A stretch of 64,000 bases of DNA from Anniella stebbinsi (taxonomy: Eukaryota; Chordata; Lepidosauria; Squamata; Anniellidae): assembly GCA_029215795.1 (NCBI GenBank), contig JARDYH010000007.1:93573263-93637262 (forward strand). The letters are read 5' to 3'. Position numbers and translations under genes: made by a program. Under the pieces are notes generated by a model. The model was given only the letters and a program-made list of their open reading frames with translations, did no database searches and was not told where the DNA came from. Of the stretch, positions 33,101 to 42,900 are shown piece after piece; position 1 is the stretch's first letter, and every line of letters starts with the position of its first letter.

Positions 33101-36100
33101 AAAATGCGCATTATCGGGGAGATAACGCACCTGTACGCCCGTTTTGCGCTCCGCTGGTGTGGAGGTAAAATTTATAATGAGCCTTCAAGGCTCATTAAAC
33201 GTCTCGTGTGGAGGAGGCCTTGGTCTGATTTCCTGCCCACCCTCTACAGCTGTTTTTATCTTAGGGGAAAAGCACAGGAGATCAGATCACCTAATGCCAC
33301 ATCTCATTGGCTGTAACCTTCTGAAGGCACAATCCTATGCACGCTTAGAGAGAACATATTTAGACATGGTTGGGGGAATGCTGGGAATTGTAGGACTTTT
33401 TTCTGTCTAAACATGCATAGGATTACGCCCTACATGAGGCAAGAGGAGTGGAGTGAAAAGAATGGGGTGGCTATGGGGAAAGGAGCTTCTGGGGCTGGGG
33501 TTAAGGAGTCCTTAGTTCTACAGCTAAGGACCATTTCGCGAGGATGCTTAACAAAGGAAGAGGTAACTAGGGTGACCCTATGGAAAGGAGGACAGGACTC
33601 CTGTCTCTTTAACAGTTGTATTGAAAGGGGAATTTCAGCAGGTGTTGTTTGTATGCATGCAGCACCTGGTGAAATTCCCTCTTCATCACAACAGTTAAAG
33701 CCGCAGGAGCTATACTAGAGTGACCAGATACAACAAAAGGGGGCAGGGCTCCTGCAGCTTTAACTGTTGTGATGAAGAGGGAATTTCACCAGGTGCTGCA
33801 TTCATACAAATGACACCTGCTGAAATTCCCTTTTCAGTACAACTGTTAAAGATACAGGAGCCCTGTCCTCCTTTCCATATGCTCACCCTATTTGTTATGT
33901 GGGACGTTGTCCGATCCTGAGACTGTTCCAGCCAGCCAGCCAGCCAGCCAGCCAGCAGGAGGATATTCTCGATGGAGAGGTACAACCGAGGGACATGGGT
34001 TCAAATACCACTGTGGTTCACAAAGCATTTATTGCGTCAACAACACAAGTGCCAGGAGAAACCCGGCCTATCAAGGCCTTTGAGAGCACACCCACAGAAC
34101 TGCAACCATTAGACTAGAAGGGCTGGGAAGGGCCTTTCAAAGCAGCCCTCCCCAAGGAACAACTAACGCTCATTGGAAGTGAGATGGTGCAGCATCTAGT
34201 CTAGCATCTTTCTTCCCATAGCGGCCAGCCAGATGTGTATCGGAAGCCCACAAGGCCAACACAAGGGCAGCTGCTCTCTCCTGCTCTTGTTGCCTAGCAA
34301 CTGCTATGCAGAGGCCTGCTGCCTCTGACCCACAGAGCCATCCCTGACTACTTTCAGACAGAGCGAGCGTAATCTATGGTAGGCCCTGAGGTTCAACGTG
34401 TCACCCAACAGCAAGCCCAAAGGCACAGGACATCTTGACAGATGGGGACCCACACACACCCTTGTTTCAGACATTCCCTCCCCACATCTCAGACATTTCC
34501 TTCTGCAGAACAAAATAGTTGTTGGCCCATGAAATCCAGAACACATGGAAATTTGGTGATAAGGCATCTGCAAAGCAGTGTGCTCCAGCTGAGATAGCTG
34601 AGCCACCTTCTCCAGTAAAAGGTAGATCCAAGCTGCGGGATTCCTTCATACCTCAAAATGCAGACCCTGGCCATACTCTGAGCTTAGGGCAAAATCACCC
34701 CATCTCCCCAAAGGACATGTTTTAGGGGTGTAAGTGGACCCCTGCAACATCTGCTCTCCTTGGTATGTCAAAGGAAGACCCTTGATTTCAGCTAGAGGTA
34801 AAACACTCCTCTGATGCCCAAAATCCTGGCATGGTCCCTGCAATGCCCGCAGCTGACAGCTTCACACTTGGCCTGACTGGCTTTTCCCAGTGAGCTTGGG
34901 GTAGTCCTAGGTAGAAGGCTTGTGGCTTTCCCCCGAGGTGTGCTATAGACAGGAACACAAGCAGCTGTTACATGCATGTGCCTGTTTAATGTTATTTTTG
35001 CACACCTGGAAGTCCCCTGAGATGGGAGAATGTAGATAAATCTCATAACCCAGCTCACAGATGTGCAGGGCCCAAGCACAATTTTTCAGGCCCAGTACAA
35101 ACTTGTAACATGACCACCCTCTCAACACACACATATATACCACAATCTCATGAGTAGGGTGACCATACGGAAAAGAGGACAGGGCTCCTGTATCTTTAAC
35201 AGTCGCATAAAAAAGGGAATTTCAGCAGATGTCATTGGTATGCATGCAGCAACAACCTGGTGAAATTCCCTCTTCATCACAACCATTAAAGCTACAGGAG
35301 CTATACTAGAGTGACCAGATACAAAAGAGGGCTCCTGTGTTTAGCTTCTGCTGCTTTAACGGTTGTGATGAAGAGGAAATTTCACCAGGTGCTGCATGCA
35401 TACAAATGACACCTGCTAAAATTCTCTTCTCTATACATCTGTTAAAAATACAGGAGCCCTATTCTCCTTTTCATGTGGCCACCCTACTTATGAGTCATAA
35501 AAGAAAAGTTTATATTTCAATGCTGAGATAATGCTTCTGAAATTATGCCATGGTGCACACTGGTTGCCGTTGTTGTTTTATTGCCATATCCCAAAACACT
35601 CATACACACAAAATGGTGGCTGCAGGAGGTGGTGTTTGGCATAATCAGCAGGCAATTACTGACACCATTTTATGTTGATATCTAATCCCTCCTTGGAAAT
35701 GGCTAAATTCTTTGCCACAGTTATTTCCTTGTAGCAGGGAGTTCCATAGTTCAGCTGTCCTCAAATAAAGTATAGATATTCCCTATGGAGGTATCATTAT
35801 TCAGCCTCCCCGTTTCAAGCAGAATGTGTTGATCCAGAGCCTCCAAGTAGAGAAGATGTTTATTTTATATTATTTTCCTCCCCCCGCTACATGCCTCTCA
35901 AAGTATTCTTACTCACATTCTGTCATTCCTTCCCCCTTCTCCTTTGACACTTAACTTGTAACTTATCCCTCCCTGTACACTGCCAATTTCCTTCATCCCT
36001 TCCTCCGGCTGCTTTTACCTTTACTTTCTCCTATAACAGCTTCCCTCTCTTATCCCCACCCTCTTTATTTCCTATTAAAAAAACAAAACAAAGAAAACAA

Positions 36101-37069
36101 ATATATTAAAAAATATTATTAGCCTGGCTCTCTAACAAACTCCCACTACCACAGCTGCCTATATGCAGGGCAGTCAACAAAGAAGCACTGAGCAGACAGA
36201 AGTGCTGGAACCCACCTGAATGTGGGCCGAGCCCCACTGGTGGGTCCTGGCCCACAGTTTGAGAAACACAGTCCAAGCCTAACTGTGCAAGCAGCACACT
36301 TGCTGGGCCAGAGAGGGGCCTAGATGGGCTGGCACCTCGCTGTTCAAAAAGTTGCTTCTGATTTGGCTCCTAGGGTGGCCATATGGAAAGGAGGACAGGG
36401 CTCCTCTACCTTTAATAGTTGTATAGGAAAGGGAATTTCAGCAGGTGTCATTTGGAGGCATGCAGCACCTGCTGAAATTTCCTCTTCATCACAACCGTTA
36501 ACGCTGCAGGAGCCCTGACCTCTTTTGTACCTGGTCACTCTAGTATAGCTCCTGCAACTTTAACCCTAACCTTTTCATATGATCACCCAAGATATGGACG
36601 ATAAGTAGACACTCACAAGGAAACGTGTATCCATAAATATCCCCCAGTGTGATTTACCATTTAGTGGTCCTTCCCCCCACCCCCTGCCCTTTATGGTAAG
36701 CGGTCTGCCCCCACCACCCCAGAGCTCCAGGCCCTGGTAAAGGGCACCCTTGCTTGACCTCTGCAGATGTGACTCTCGAACATCTACTCACTTGAGCCTC
36801 TTGAACCGCTCAAAGCCCCCGGCGACATACTGGCCCCCGTTCTGCAGCTCGCCCAAGTCAGTGACCCGATGGCCCTGCCGGGGGGTGTAGATACTTCTGA
36901 CAGCAGCGGAGGCCTGGATCGTGCCCGTCACCTCATTCAAAAAGGCCTCAAAGGTCAGGAACCGGCGTTGGCTCACCACAAACTTCCTGCCCAGGAAGAA
37001 GGGGTCCCCGTTGCGGTACACGACCACGTTCTTGGCGGGAGGCGCCACGGCCACGGCCACGGAGTTCAT
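18058..37069 (-). CDS. DCDC2B: Doublecortin domain-containing protein 2B, ten predicted coding exons
   Basis: Minus-strand exons: 36792-37069, 30953-31010, 28555-28610, 26725-26856, 25382-25528, 24636-24657 (microexon, inferred), 22850-22918, 20156-20318, 19291-19394 and 18058-18201. All phases fit, giving 390 codons plus TAA (human is about 349 residues). Doublecortin domain 1 spans exons 1-2 ([38 protein letters not shown]). Domain 2 spans exons 3-5 ([47 protein letters not shown]). The tail is low complexity and acidic ([16 protein letters not shown]), as in mammals. Doublecortin domains bind tubulin and microtubules; relatives DCDC2 and DCX act on axonemes or neuronal microtubules. I start at the ATG at 37069, not the in-frame one at 37111, because it gives the expected short leader before the YRNGDPF motif. 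The final exon reads through a possible donor at 18138 to a TAA, so the last 26 residues are less certain. Confidence 0.92.
18716..19065. mobile_element. Non-autonomous DNA transposon, GCCTTTCTACA...family copy
   Basis: Starts GAGCCTTTCTACACAAGGCT and ends AAGCTTCATGGAGAAATGCCC, roughly inverted ends; about 350 bp. The body is shared with 27887-28250 (for example CCACAGCCCCATGTAGTGGC versus CCACAGCACCACCTAGTGGT), and partial relatives lie at about 21488-21640, 23600-24185 and 54180-54330. It lies 3' of DCDC2B exon 19291-19394 in the last intron. Confidence 0.6.
19790..19922 (+). repeat. Retroelement 3' tail (GCTGGACTAG...CTAGCAAGATAGTTCTTATG)
   Basis: The order AATGCTGGACTAGTTGCATC, GTCTGACCTAGCAAG, TTCTTATGTAC matches a very common reptile retroposon tail. 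Class not certain (SINE or LINE end). Confidence 0.5.
20457..20514. repeat. 58-bp perfect palindrome inside a foldback element
   Basis: Every base from 20457 to 20514 pairs with its mirror; the centre is CTGCATGCAG (20481-20490). The outer flanks (TGTTCTTCAAGTGGTC and GACCACGGCGAAGAACA) continue as an imperfect stem, so the whole foldback is about 85 bp. It lies upstream of DCDC2B exon 20156-20318 in the intron. Confidence 0.9.
20716..20855. mobile_element. Foldback element, CCAACCTGGTGCCCTCCAGA / TACAACTCCCA family
   Basis: Left arm TCAACTTGGTGGTGTACAGA and right arm TTTGGAGGGGACCAGGTTGG flank ACTACAACTC-type inner arms around CCAACCATTGACTATGCTGG. Other copies: about 10131-10235, 11112-11200, 29388-29478, 42318-42435, 50300-50420 and 60408-60518. 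Confidence 0.65.
21208..22310 (+). mobile_element. CR1 LINE fragment interrupted by two insertions
   Basis: CACAAGCTGAACATGAATCA, AGCTGCAAAAAAGGCTAACC and, later, GGATGTGGTCAAACTAG and CACTGGAAGTCTTTGAGAAG are in CR1 order. A GGGCTTTTATG-type DNA element (about 21488-21640) and a further about 250-bp segment (about 21988-22235) split it. Coding capacity is destroyed. Confidence 0.65.
22299..22400 (+). mobile_element. hAT-like CAGTGGAGG element, half copy
   Basis: CAGTGGAGGCTGGTGGCTCC then CAGTCAGAACTCTAAAGAAA; only the left arm is present. The same family is complete at 55594-55789. Confidence 0.6.
24636..24657 (-). other. DCDC2B: Predicted 22-bp DCDC2B microexon
   Basis: Exon 5 ends in phase 2 (TTT CG then GTAGGC), while the next clear exon (22850-22918) reads sensibly only in phase 0 ([20 protein letters not shown]). 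Between them lies a 22-nt segment with acceptor ...CTAATAACAG and a strong donor GTAGGT that converts phase 2 to phase 0 and encodes a basic run (RRRNGNRG across the join), like the Arg/Lys-rich stretch at this place in mammalian DCDC2B. This is an inference from phase and splice sites, without transcript support. Confidence 0.5.
25131..25296. mobile_element. TAGGGTGACC foldback family, single-unit copy
   Basis: Starts TAGGGTGACCCTATGGAGAG, contains GGATTTCAGCAGGTGTCCTT and GCAGCACCTGGTGGGATTCC, and ends near CTCTTGACCAGATCC. It represents one arm of the two-arm copies at 33-36 kb and 52-55 kb. Next to DCDC2B exon 25382-25528. Confidence 0.7.
27109..27155. repeat. (ATT)n microsatellite forming the 3' tail of an R4-like LINE end
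   Basis: Fifteen or so ATT units run directly into AATCTCTCTTTTCTCACTTG and TTTTTCTAGATGGGCATGAC, the same end as the R4-like element at 43735-44160 (minus orientation). The simple repeat probably grew from the element's TAA tail. Confidence 0.75.
27290..27450 (+). repeat. MIR/core-SINE-like repeat
   Basis: CATGAGGTAGGTTAGGGTAA, GTCGCCCAGGGAGTTTC, GAACCCAGGTCTCCTCAG and CTAACCACTACACCACACTG in order. Partial copies at about 1890-2030, 31860-32010, 48285-48360 and 50100-50265. Confidence 0.6.
27836..28320. mobile_element. Nested insertion: GCCTTTCTACA element inside a TACAACTCCCA foldback
   Basis: The left foldback arm (27836-27886, CACCCTCCAGATGTCTTGGA) and right arm (28251-28318, GTTGTAGTCCAACACATCTG) are separated by a complete 27887-28250 copy of the family seen at 18716-19065. 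The inner element must be the younger insertion. Confidence 0.7.
29507..29607. mobile_element. Foldback element, GGCCCTGTTCAGA family copy 2
   Basis: GGCCCTGTTCAGAATACACC at the left and TCTTCTGAACAGAGCC at the right, with inner GTGGTTAAGGCTTTTTTG and CAAAAAAGCTTTAACCAC arms meeting at GTTAAC; nearly the whole 101 bp can fold back. Confidence 0.75.
32865..33219. mobile_element. CpG-rich 355-bp element with 13-bp terminal inverted repeats
   Basis: The ends GGCCCCCTCCACA and TGTGGAGGAGGCC are inverted with one mismatch. The interior is unusually rich in CpG and carries repeated GCGCATTAT-type motifs (32911, 33018, 33090, 33105) plus AGCGCTTTAGA / TGCGCTTTAA blocks. No reading frame of interest. 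It lies between DCDC2B exons 1 and 2. Confidence 0.6.
33326..33431. mobile_element. Foldback element, GGGC(A)CAATCCTATGCATG family copy 1
   Basis: GGCACAATCCTATGCACGCT at the left is mirrored by GTCTAAACATGCATAGGATT at the right, with GGGAATTGTAGGACTTTTTT inside. Similar copies lie at 37505-37622 and 52402-52517. Confidence 0.7.
33568..33890. mobile_element. TAGGGTGACC family, complete two-arm foldback
   Basis: TAGGGTGACCCTATGGAAAG at the left mirrors CTTTCCATATGCTCACCCTA at the right; each arm is about 160 bp (AATTTCAGCAGGTGT, CACCTGGTGAAATTCCCTCT). The arms meet near ATACTAGAGTGACCAGATA. TA lies at both outer ends. Confidence 0.8.
33928..33957. repeat. (CCAG)n microsatellite
   Basis: About seven CCAG units, 40 bp after the foldback element ends. 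Confidence 0.85.
35155..35486. mobile_element. TAGGGTGACC family, two-arm copy
   Basis: TAGGGTGACCATACGGAAAA at the left; CTTTTCATGTGGCCACCCTA at the right. The same internal AATTTCAGCAGATGTCATTG and CACCAGGTGCTGCATGCATA blocks as 33568-33890, about 1.3 kb away in the same DCDC2B intron. Confidence 0.8.
36371..36590. mobile_element. TAGGGTGACC family, shortened copy
   Basis: TAGGGTGGCCATATGGAAAG start, CTGCAGGAGCCCTGACCTC, CTGGTCACTCTAGTATAGCT, and end TTTTCATATGATCACCC. Most of the second arm is missing. It sits 200 bp from DCDC2B exon 1. Confidence 0.75.
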
Positions 37070-37504
37070 GCCTGCCTGTGGGCTGCTCGTCTCAGAAAGG
37101 CGTTTGGGCAAAGGAGGGGAGGCCAGTGAGCCTCAGCAACCGGACGGCAAGCCCTGCCCCACCTGAGTTTGCCAAGATCAGCAGTGCTGCCGTTTCCATA
37201 GCTGCCTGCTCCGCCAGGGAGAGGCTGAGCCATTTCAACACACAGGGAGAGAGTCCCTTTTCACCGCCCTCACGGGAGTCACCTGTCCCAGCTCCCATCC
37301 CAACCCCTCTTTGACAACATTCCTAACCCCGGGCCTTCCTTTGAGCCCGCCAAGCCTCAGCGCCACAGCTGACACTTCCCAATGCCAGTTCTCAGACTGG
37401 CAACAGGGGAAGCCCCCGAGCATACACAGACTGCGTCCCCCTTCCTAGCCTAGAATTACAGGCAAGGCAGCCTGAGCCCCCAGCCCTTCTTTGGTGAGAA
37501 ATGA

Positions 37505-37622
37505 AGGGCACAATCCTACGCATGTTTAGACAGAAACAGGCCCTTCACCTCCCGGCATTCCCCAGCCAGCCATGGGGGTTGTCGGACCTTTTCTGTTGAA
37601 ATATGCACAGGGTTGTGCCCTA
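37505..37622. mobile_element. Foldback element, GGGCACAATCCTA family copy 2
   Basis: GGGCACAATCCTACGCATGT and AATATGCACAGGGTTGTGCCC form the ends, with GTTTAGACAGAAA at the left and TTTTCTGTTGAAATATG at the right. Confidence 0.65.
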
Positions 37623-38984
37623 AATTACTGCCACTACTAGTAGTCATAACTTTGTAACGTAAATCCACACCACCGCATGACAGATATGCAGCACTTTTAA
37701 TTAGCAAAGGGATGTGAAGCCCTTGTGCTTGCTTTCCTAACAATCCTGCAAGGTAGTTCAATGTTGTTTCATTTTTACAGATGGACAAAAGAGATTGAGA
37801 ACAGGAAAATGGTTTGCCCATCCGTTGAGGCATTGGGACTGAAAGCCAGGTTTCCCAGAACCAAGTGCAAGCTCTGTTGACGTTGGCGGGGCCAAATACA
37901 ATCCTCGCCATCAGCAGTGTTTGAATTCCTGTGAGGTGCAGCAGTGCTTCTCCACGAGTAAAAGATGCTCACGTTCCACCAGTGGTAAGGAAACAGCACT
38001 AAGGATACTGGAGTCTCCACCAATGTGCCCACATTCCCACTACACTCTCTGTCCCTCTGGTTGTTTATTTTCTGTCTTTCTTTCATTTGTTTGTTTATAA
38101 CTGGGAGGCTGGCATGCTGCAAATGAAAGAGCTGCCCTCCAGCGCCATCTTCATGTGGCTTCAAGTGTGGCTTTGTGTCTTGGCTCTCAGTCAGACCCCA
38201 CCTCTGCCTTGTAGTTGGGTCCCTGGGCTATTTTTATTTTAGTCTCACTAGTTTGGCAGGAAACGAGTAGCCATCTTACGAATGGGCAAGTCCTTCCCCC
38301 ACCGTGGCAGCCATTTTGTGAGAGTGTCCACAACACACTCACTCAACATTCAAAATGTCTCCACTGGGCCAATGAGTTTGCAGACCCCTGATCTACACAC
38401 TCCGTTGCCATTGGTGTTATTCCAGTTTCAAGCTTTGCCACCAGAAAGGAAATGTGACTGGAACCACTGCCTCACATCATTGCAAATTGTTTGTATCCTG
38501 CAATTCAGCACAAGCACAGAAAGAGTGCAGACTGTGACAAGAAGTGCAGAGTTCAGCTTTGTGAGAAACTTTGTTTTTCCATGGGAAGAGGAGCACAGCC
38601 AGATATGGACCTGTGCACACCAAAGTCTGTGGGGATTGTCTGGTGAATTTCTGGGCTGGGGAGAGGGGCTTCAATGACTTGTAAAATTCCTTGTGCCTCC
38701 CCAGGGTTGCCAGCAGCAGGACTAATTATTCCAAATGTTTAAAAAGAAACATATACACATTTGCTAACCTGATTCAGGAATAAGTGCTCCTTGCTGTGGT
38801 ATTTGCATGAACCTGCTGTACCTAGGCAGGTTTGAGCACAGATGCCAAAGACCAAATTGCCTTATTGTGCACTGAATTACCTTTTCTTTGTCTCTATAGC
38901 TTTGCATTCTATTTCTTTAATCCTTTGTGTTATTTTATACCCATATAGAGGAGTAAGAAAGAAATGTTTCCATGTAGAAAGCAG

Positions 38985-39436
38985 TTAGGGGACACTCAGT
39001 GGGGGTGGTGGAAAAGTGCACTTTCCGGGGCCTCTAGAAGTGCAACATTCCCCTCACCATGGCGGGGGGGATGGACACACTTTCCAGAGACCCTGGAAAT
39101 CATGTTTTCCCCTCCTCCGCTCCAATTGGGGCCTTAAAGGAGCGGAGGAAGGGAAAATGTGTCAACCCCCCACCCCCTGCTCCTATCAGGGTGTTTTCTA
39201 TAATGTCTGGAAATGATACACTTTCCCCTTTAAGGCCCCAATTGGAGCAGTGGGGGAGGGGGGAATGACAACCCTTCCGAAAGTGTGTCATTCCCCCCAG
39301 CCACACTAATGGTGGCCTTAAAAGGGAAAGAGTGTCATTTCAGGACATTATGGAAAATTACAGAAAATCCCCCGACACCCAAGATAGAACAAAAACCAGG
39401 ACAAATCTGGGGAAATCCTGACAGTTGGTCACCCTA
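38985..39436. mobile_element. GTCACCCTA-ended element with TTTAAGGCC...CCAATTGG repeats, copy A
   Basis: The right end is AATCCTGACAGTTGGTCACCC. The body contains alternating CACTTTCC / GGAAATGATACACTTTCC and CCTTTAAGGCCCCAATTGGA units, apparently internal inverted duplications. Its left edge is not clear. It is mirror-oriented to 39999-40380. Confidence 0.55.
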
Positions 39437-39998
39437 ATAGCCAAATGCCAATTAGGCATGGCCCTGTATCCAAAATAAATGACCAGGATCCTTTGCTTTT
39501 TAGCAAATGTAGCCAAAGTTTGTATCCAAAGACACCCTGTGAACTTTCCTTAATTCCCATTGGAAGAACTTCGCAGATGTTAAAGATCTTGCCCTAATCA
39601 CTTGGTGTAATGTTTCTTTTGTCCAGACCATTCTTTCTCCCCTTTGAATTGGAAATGCATAGGGAGAAGAGAATGTGGGTATGTATTGTTTTTCTCCTAC
39701 AGGGAAGGCCAAGGGATTGGGGGTATGGGGTGGGGGTGGAGATAGCATGGGCAACTGGACCAGCAATGAGGAGGGCAGAAGGTTGCAAATGAAAGAACTC
39801 TTATGTCAGCCTAGGAAGTCCATAAGAGAGATCAGAGAGGTGCCATCTGGCTGTGAAAATATTGTAAATAACAACAACTTCCCGGAACTTATTTCTCAAC
39901 CCATTTTTTCAAAGAAGAGCAACTAGAAAAACTCCAGTTAACAGTCCCCTCTTCCTGAAAGGTATAAGAACCTTGAAGACCCTAAAGCAATTTAGAGG

Positions 39999-40380
39999 GT
40001 GACCAACTGTCAGGATTTCCCCAGATTTGTCCTAGTTTTTGTTCTATCCTGGGTGACAGGTGGGATTTTCTGTAATTTTCTATAATGTCCTGGAAAGACA
40101 AGCCTTCCCATTTAAGGCCACCATTAGCATGGCGGGAGGGAATGACGCACTTTCTGGAGGTGGGTTATTTCCCTCCCATTGCTCCAATCAGGGCCTTAAA
40201 GGGGAAAGCGTGTTATTCCTGGACATTATAGAAAAGGCCCCAATTGGAGCAGTGGGGGCGGGAATGACATGCTTTCCCCTCCTCTGCTCCAAGTGGGGCC
40301 TTTAAGGTGGCGGGGGGGGAAAGGTGCTTTCTCCCACACTGGTGTCCTCTTTGTTGGTTTCCCAAATATGGTCACCCTAG
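39999..40380. mobile_element. GGTGACCAACTGTCAGG element, copy B, opposite orientation to copy A
   Basis: Left end GGGTGACCAACTGTCAGGAT, right end CCCAAATATGGTCACCCTAG: inverted ends like the TAGGGTGACC family. TTTTCTGTAATTTTCTATAA and GGCCTTAAAGGGGAAAG are shared with copy A in reverse complement. Confidence 0.65.
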
Positions 40381-41484
40381 AGACACAACAGGGCCCCGTT
40401 GGATCAACATGTGCATGCTAGAACTCTCAATCTATCTGTCTTGCTTGGCCAGCATTGGTTGAGTGTGACTAAGTATGAATGAATAGATGACTGCCTTTGA
40501 TTATTTCTACTGCGTTTTCCTAACAGGATTTGGACGGAATTCCATCCCACCTTTGTGGAATAAAGCTTTACTTTCTTTTTAAACTTGCCACATTCCTTAA
40601 CTCTGTTTGTCCAAGATCCTGGAAACTTCAGCCTGATTATGCACCTAATCTTAAAATTATTAGTCGGACCAAACTATAATGCCCCCTCAATTTTCTCCAC
40701 CGAAAGCAAGCACACAGGTACAGATTAACAGCCATACAAGGGCTGTTTCAGTGTACTTGACCGTGTATATGAGGCCCCAAGAATGATAACTACTCCCAAA
40801 GCCAGGGGCTACTGACGAGGAATACAGAAATGCTCACCTCTGTGAGGGCTGATCCAAGAGCAGCAGCAGCACTGGGAAGAGGTGGTTACTGGCCCATGGA
40901 AGAGGTCTGGTATCCCCATAACTGCTGACAAGCCCCCTGCATCACAAAGCACACAACCCTAAATATACTCTGGCTGCCAGGCTCTAAGCAGGGTCAGGAG
41001 CCTAAGTTACACGTAACCCTAGTCCAGACTTTCTAACAGTCTCTCAGTTATCTATGGCAGGAAAGAATCCATTCCAGGCAATCAAGCAGGGCAGCTTTAT
41101 GTAGGATGGGACCCTCTTCTAGATTCCAAATGATTTATATATGAGAAGGCAGGCAGGAAGCAGGCTAAAAATCTTTCAGGCTAGCAACTTTTATGGACTT
41201 CTATGCAGGGCAGACCAGATGTATAGACATCGGTCTTCAACTGGTAGGCAGGCATCCACTACTGAGTCACAGTCAGACTCATTATGGGTTGTGGACAGCA
41301 GTATTACCATCATACAAACACATGGAGGGAAGTTAAGAAGTCATTCAAAAGCACATGCTTGGGCTAATGGTGTGTCATAGGTTTGAAAAGGTTGACAATT
41401 ACCGTTTTAAGGTACAGCAGCAGATTGATTAGCTTGGGTGATATTGATAGTACCTAGAAGTTCTCTTTGCACCATATCTACCCA

Positions 41485-42900
41485 ATGGTGTCCAGCACTG
41501 AAGATGAAGAGTCCTGAGGACTGGAAAGTGGCAAATGTAATGCCAATGTTTGGAACTCTGTCTGTGAAATTATAGACCAGTTAGCTTATTGTCTGATCTG
41601 GGTAATTGGGGGGCAGTGTTATTAAAGATAAAAGCATCAAGGATATAGAAGGGCAAACCTTGCTTAAGAGTTAACATGGCTTCTGCAAAGATAAGTCTTG
41701 TTTCACTTTTTAGATTGTGAACACATGTATTTTAAAGACATTGTTTACTTGGATTTCCAAAAAGCTTTTGATAAAGTCCCTCACCGAAGAATCCTCAGCA
41801 AACTTAGCTGCCATGGGATAAGAGAGGTCCTTTTATGGGTTGGTAAGTGTGTGAACAGAAAAAGTAGGAATAAATGACAGCTCTCAGAGTGGACAGAGGT
41901 AAAGCCTCCCCCCCAAAAAAGCTGCATTGGGACCAGCGCTTTTTAACTTGTTCATAAATTATCTGGAATTAGGGGTGAGAAGTGAAGTGGCCAGGTTTGC
42001 TGATGACACCAAATTATTTAGGGTGATTAAACAAAAAGAGACACCAAACAGCTCCAAAAGGATCTCTTCAAACTGGGGGGAAATGGGCATGACATGTCAA
42101 ATGCAGTTCAATGTAAGAACGTGTAAATTGATGCATGTTGGGGCAAAAAATCTCAACTTCACATATATGCTGAAGTAGTCTACGCTGGGAATGACTGACC
42201 AGGAAAGAGATTTTGAGGTGGTGGTGGTGGTGTAGCAGCTGTGAAAAGGGCAAATTGCATGTTGTGGCTCATTGGGAAAGGAATACAAAATAAAATTGCC
42301 AGTGCCGTAATGCATTTGTATCTGAGGCGGGCAACTTTCAGCTTTCAACTCCCACCAGCCCTCACCATTGGCTATGCTGGCTAGGGCTGATGGAGTCGTG
42401 GGCCAAAACATCTGGAAGGCTACACGTTGCCCACCCCTGCTTTATACAAATCTACGGTGTGACTACATTTGGCATACGATGTACAGTTCTGGTCACTGCA
42501 CCTCCAAAAAGATACTCTAGATCTAGCTGGAACAGTGCAGAACACGGCAGCCAAAATGGACTGGAACAATTTCTTTATGATGAAAGATTAAGACTTTGGG
42601 AGCTTCTCATCTTAGAGAAAAGGCAAGCAGTGAAACATGAGAGAGATGTAAAAAGTTATGCATGGGGTGGAGAAAGCGGATAGCGAGAAGTTTTTCTCCT
42701 TGTGTCATAAAGCTGCCTTGAATGCCATTTTTCTTGGTGAAAAGGTGGGGTAGAAATAAAATGCCTAAATGCTAGAACCCAATGGGGCCACCCAACAAAG
42801 TTGAATGGTGGGAGATTTGGAACAGTTAAAAGGAAGACGTCTTCACACAGCACATAGCTAAACTATGGAATTCACAATCACCACAAGATGTAGTAATGGT
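41485..42900 (+). mobile_element. CR1-like non-LTR retrotransposon reverse-transcriptase remnant
   Basis: Broken frames give WKVANVMPMF, then DIVYLDFQKAFDKVPHRRIL, then GPALFNLFINYLE and VARFADDTKLF, the palm motifs of CR1/jockey-group reverse transcriptases. Downstream are MQFNVRTCKLMHVGAKN-like and ERLRLWELLILEKRQAV-like segments. Stops and frameshifts (for example after CVNRKSRNK) show it is dead. A TACAACTCCCA foldback (42318-42435) is inserted. Plus strand, between genes. Confidence 0.85.

Noticed and set aside
33928..33957. Short tandem units as a CRISPR-like array
   Set aside because: A simple CCAG microsatellite with no spacers; no array of that type exists in this vertebrate window.
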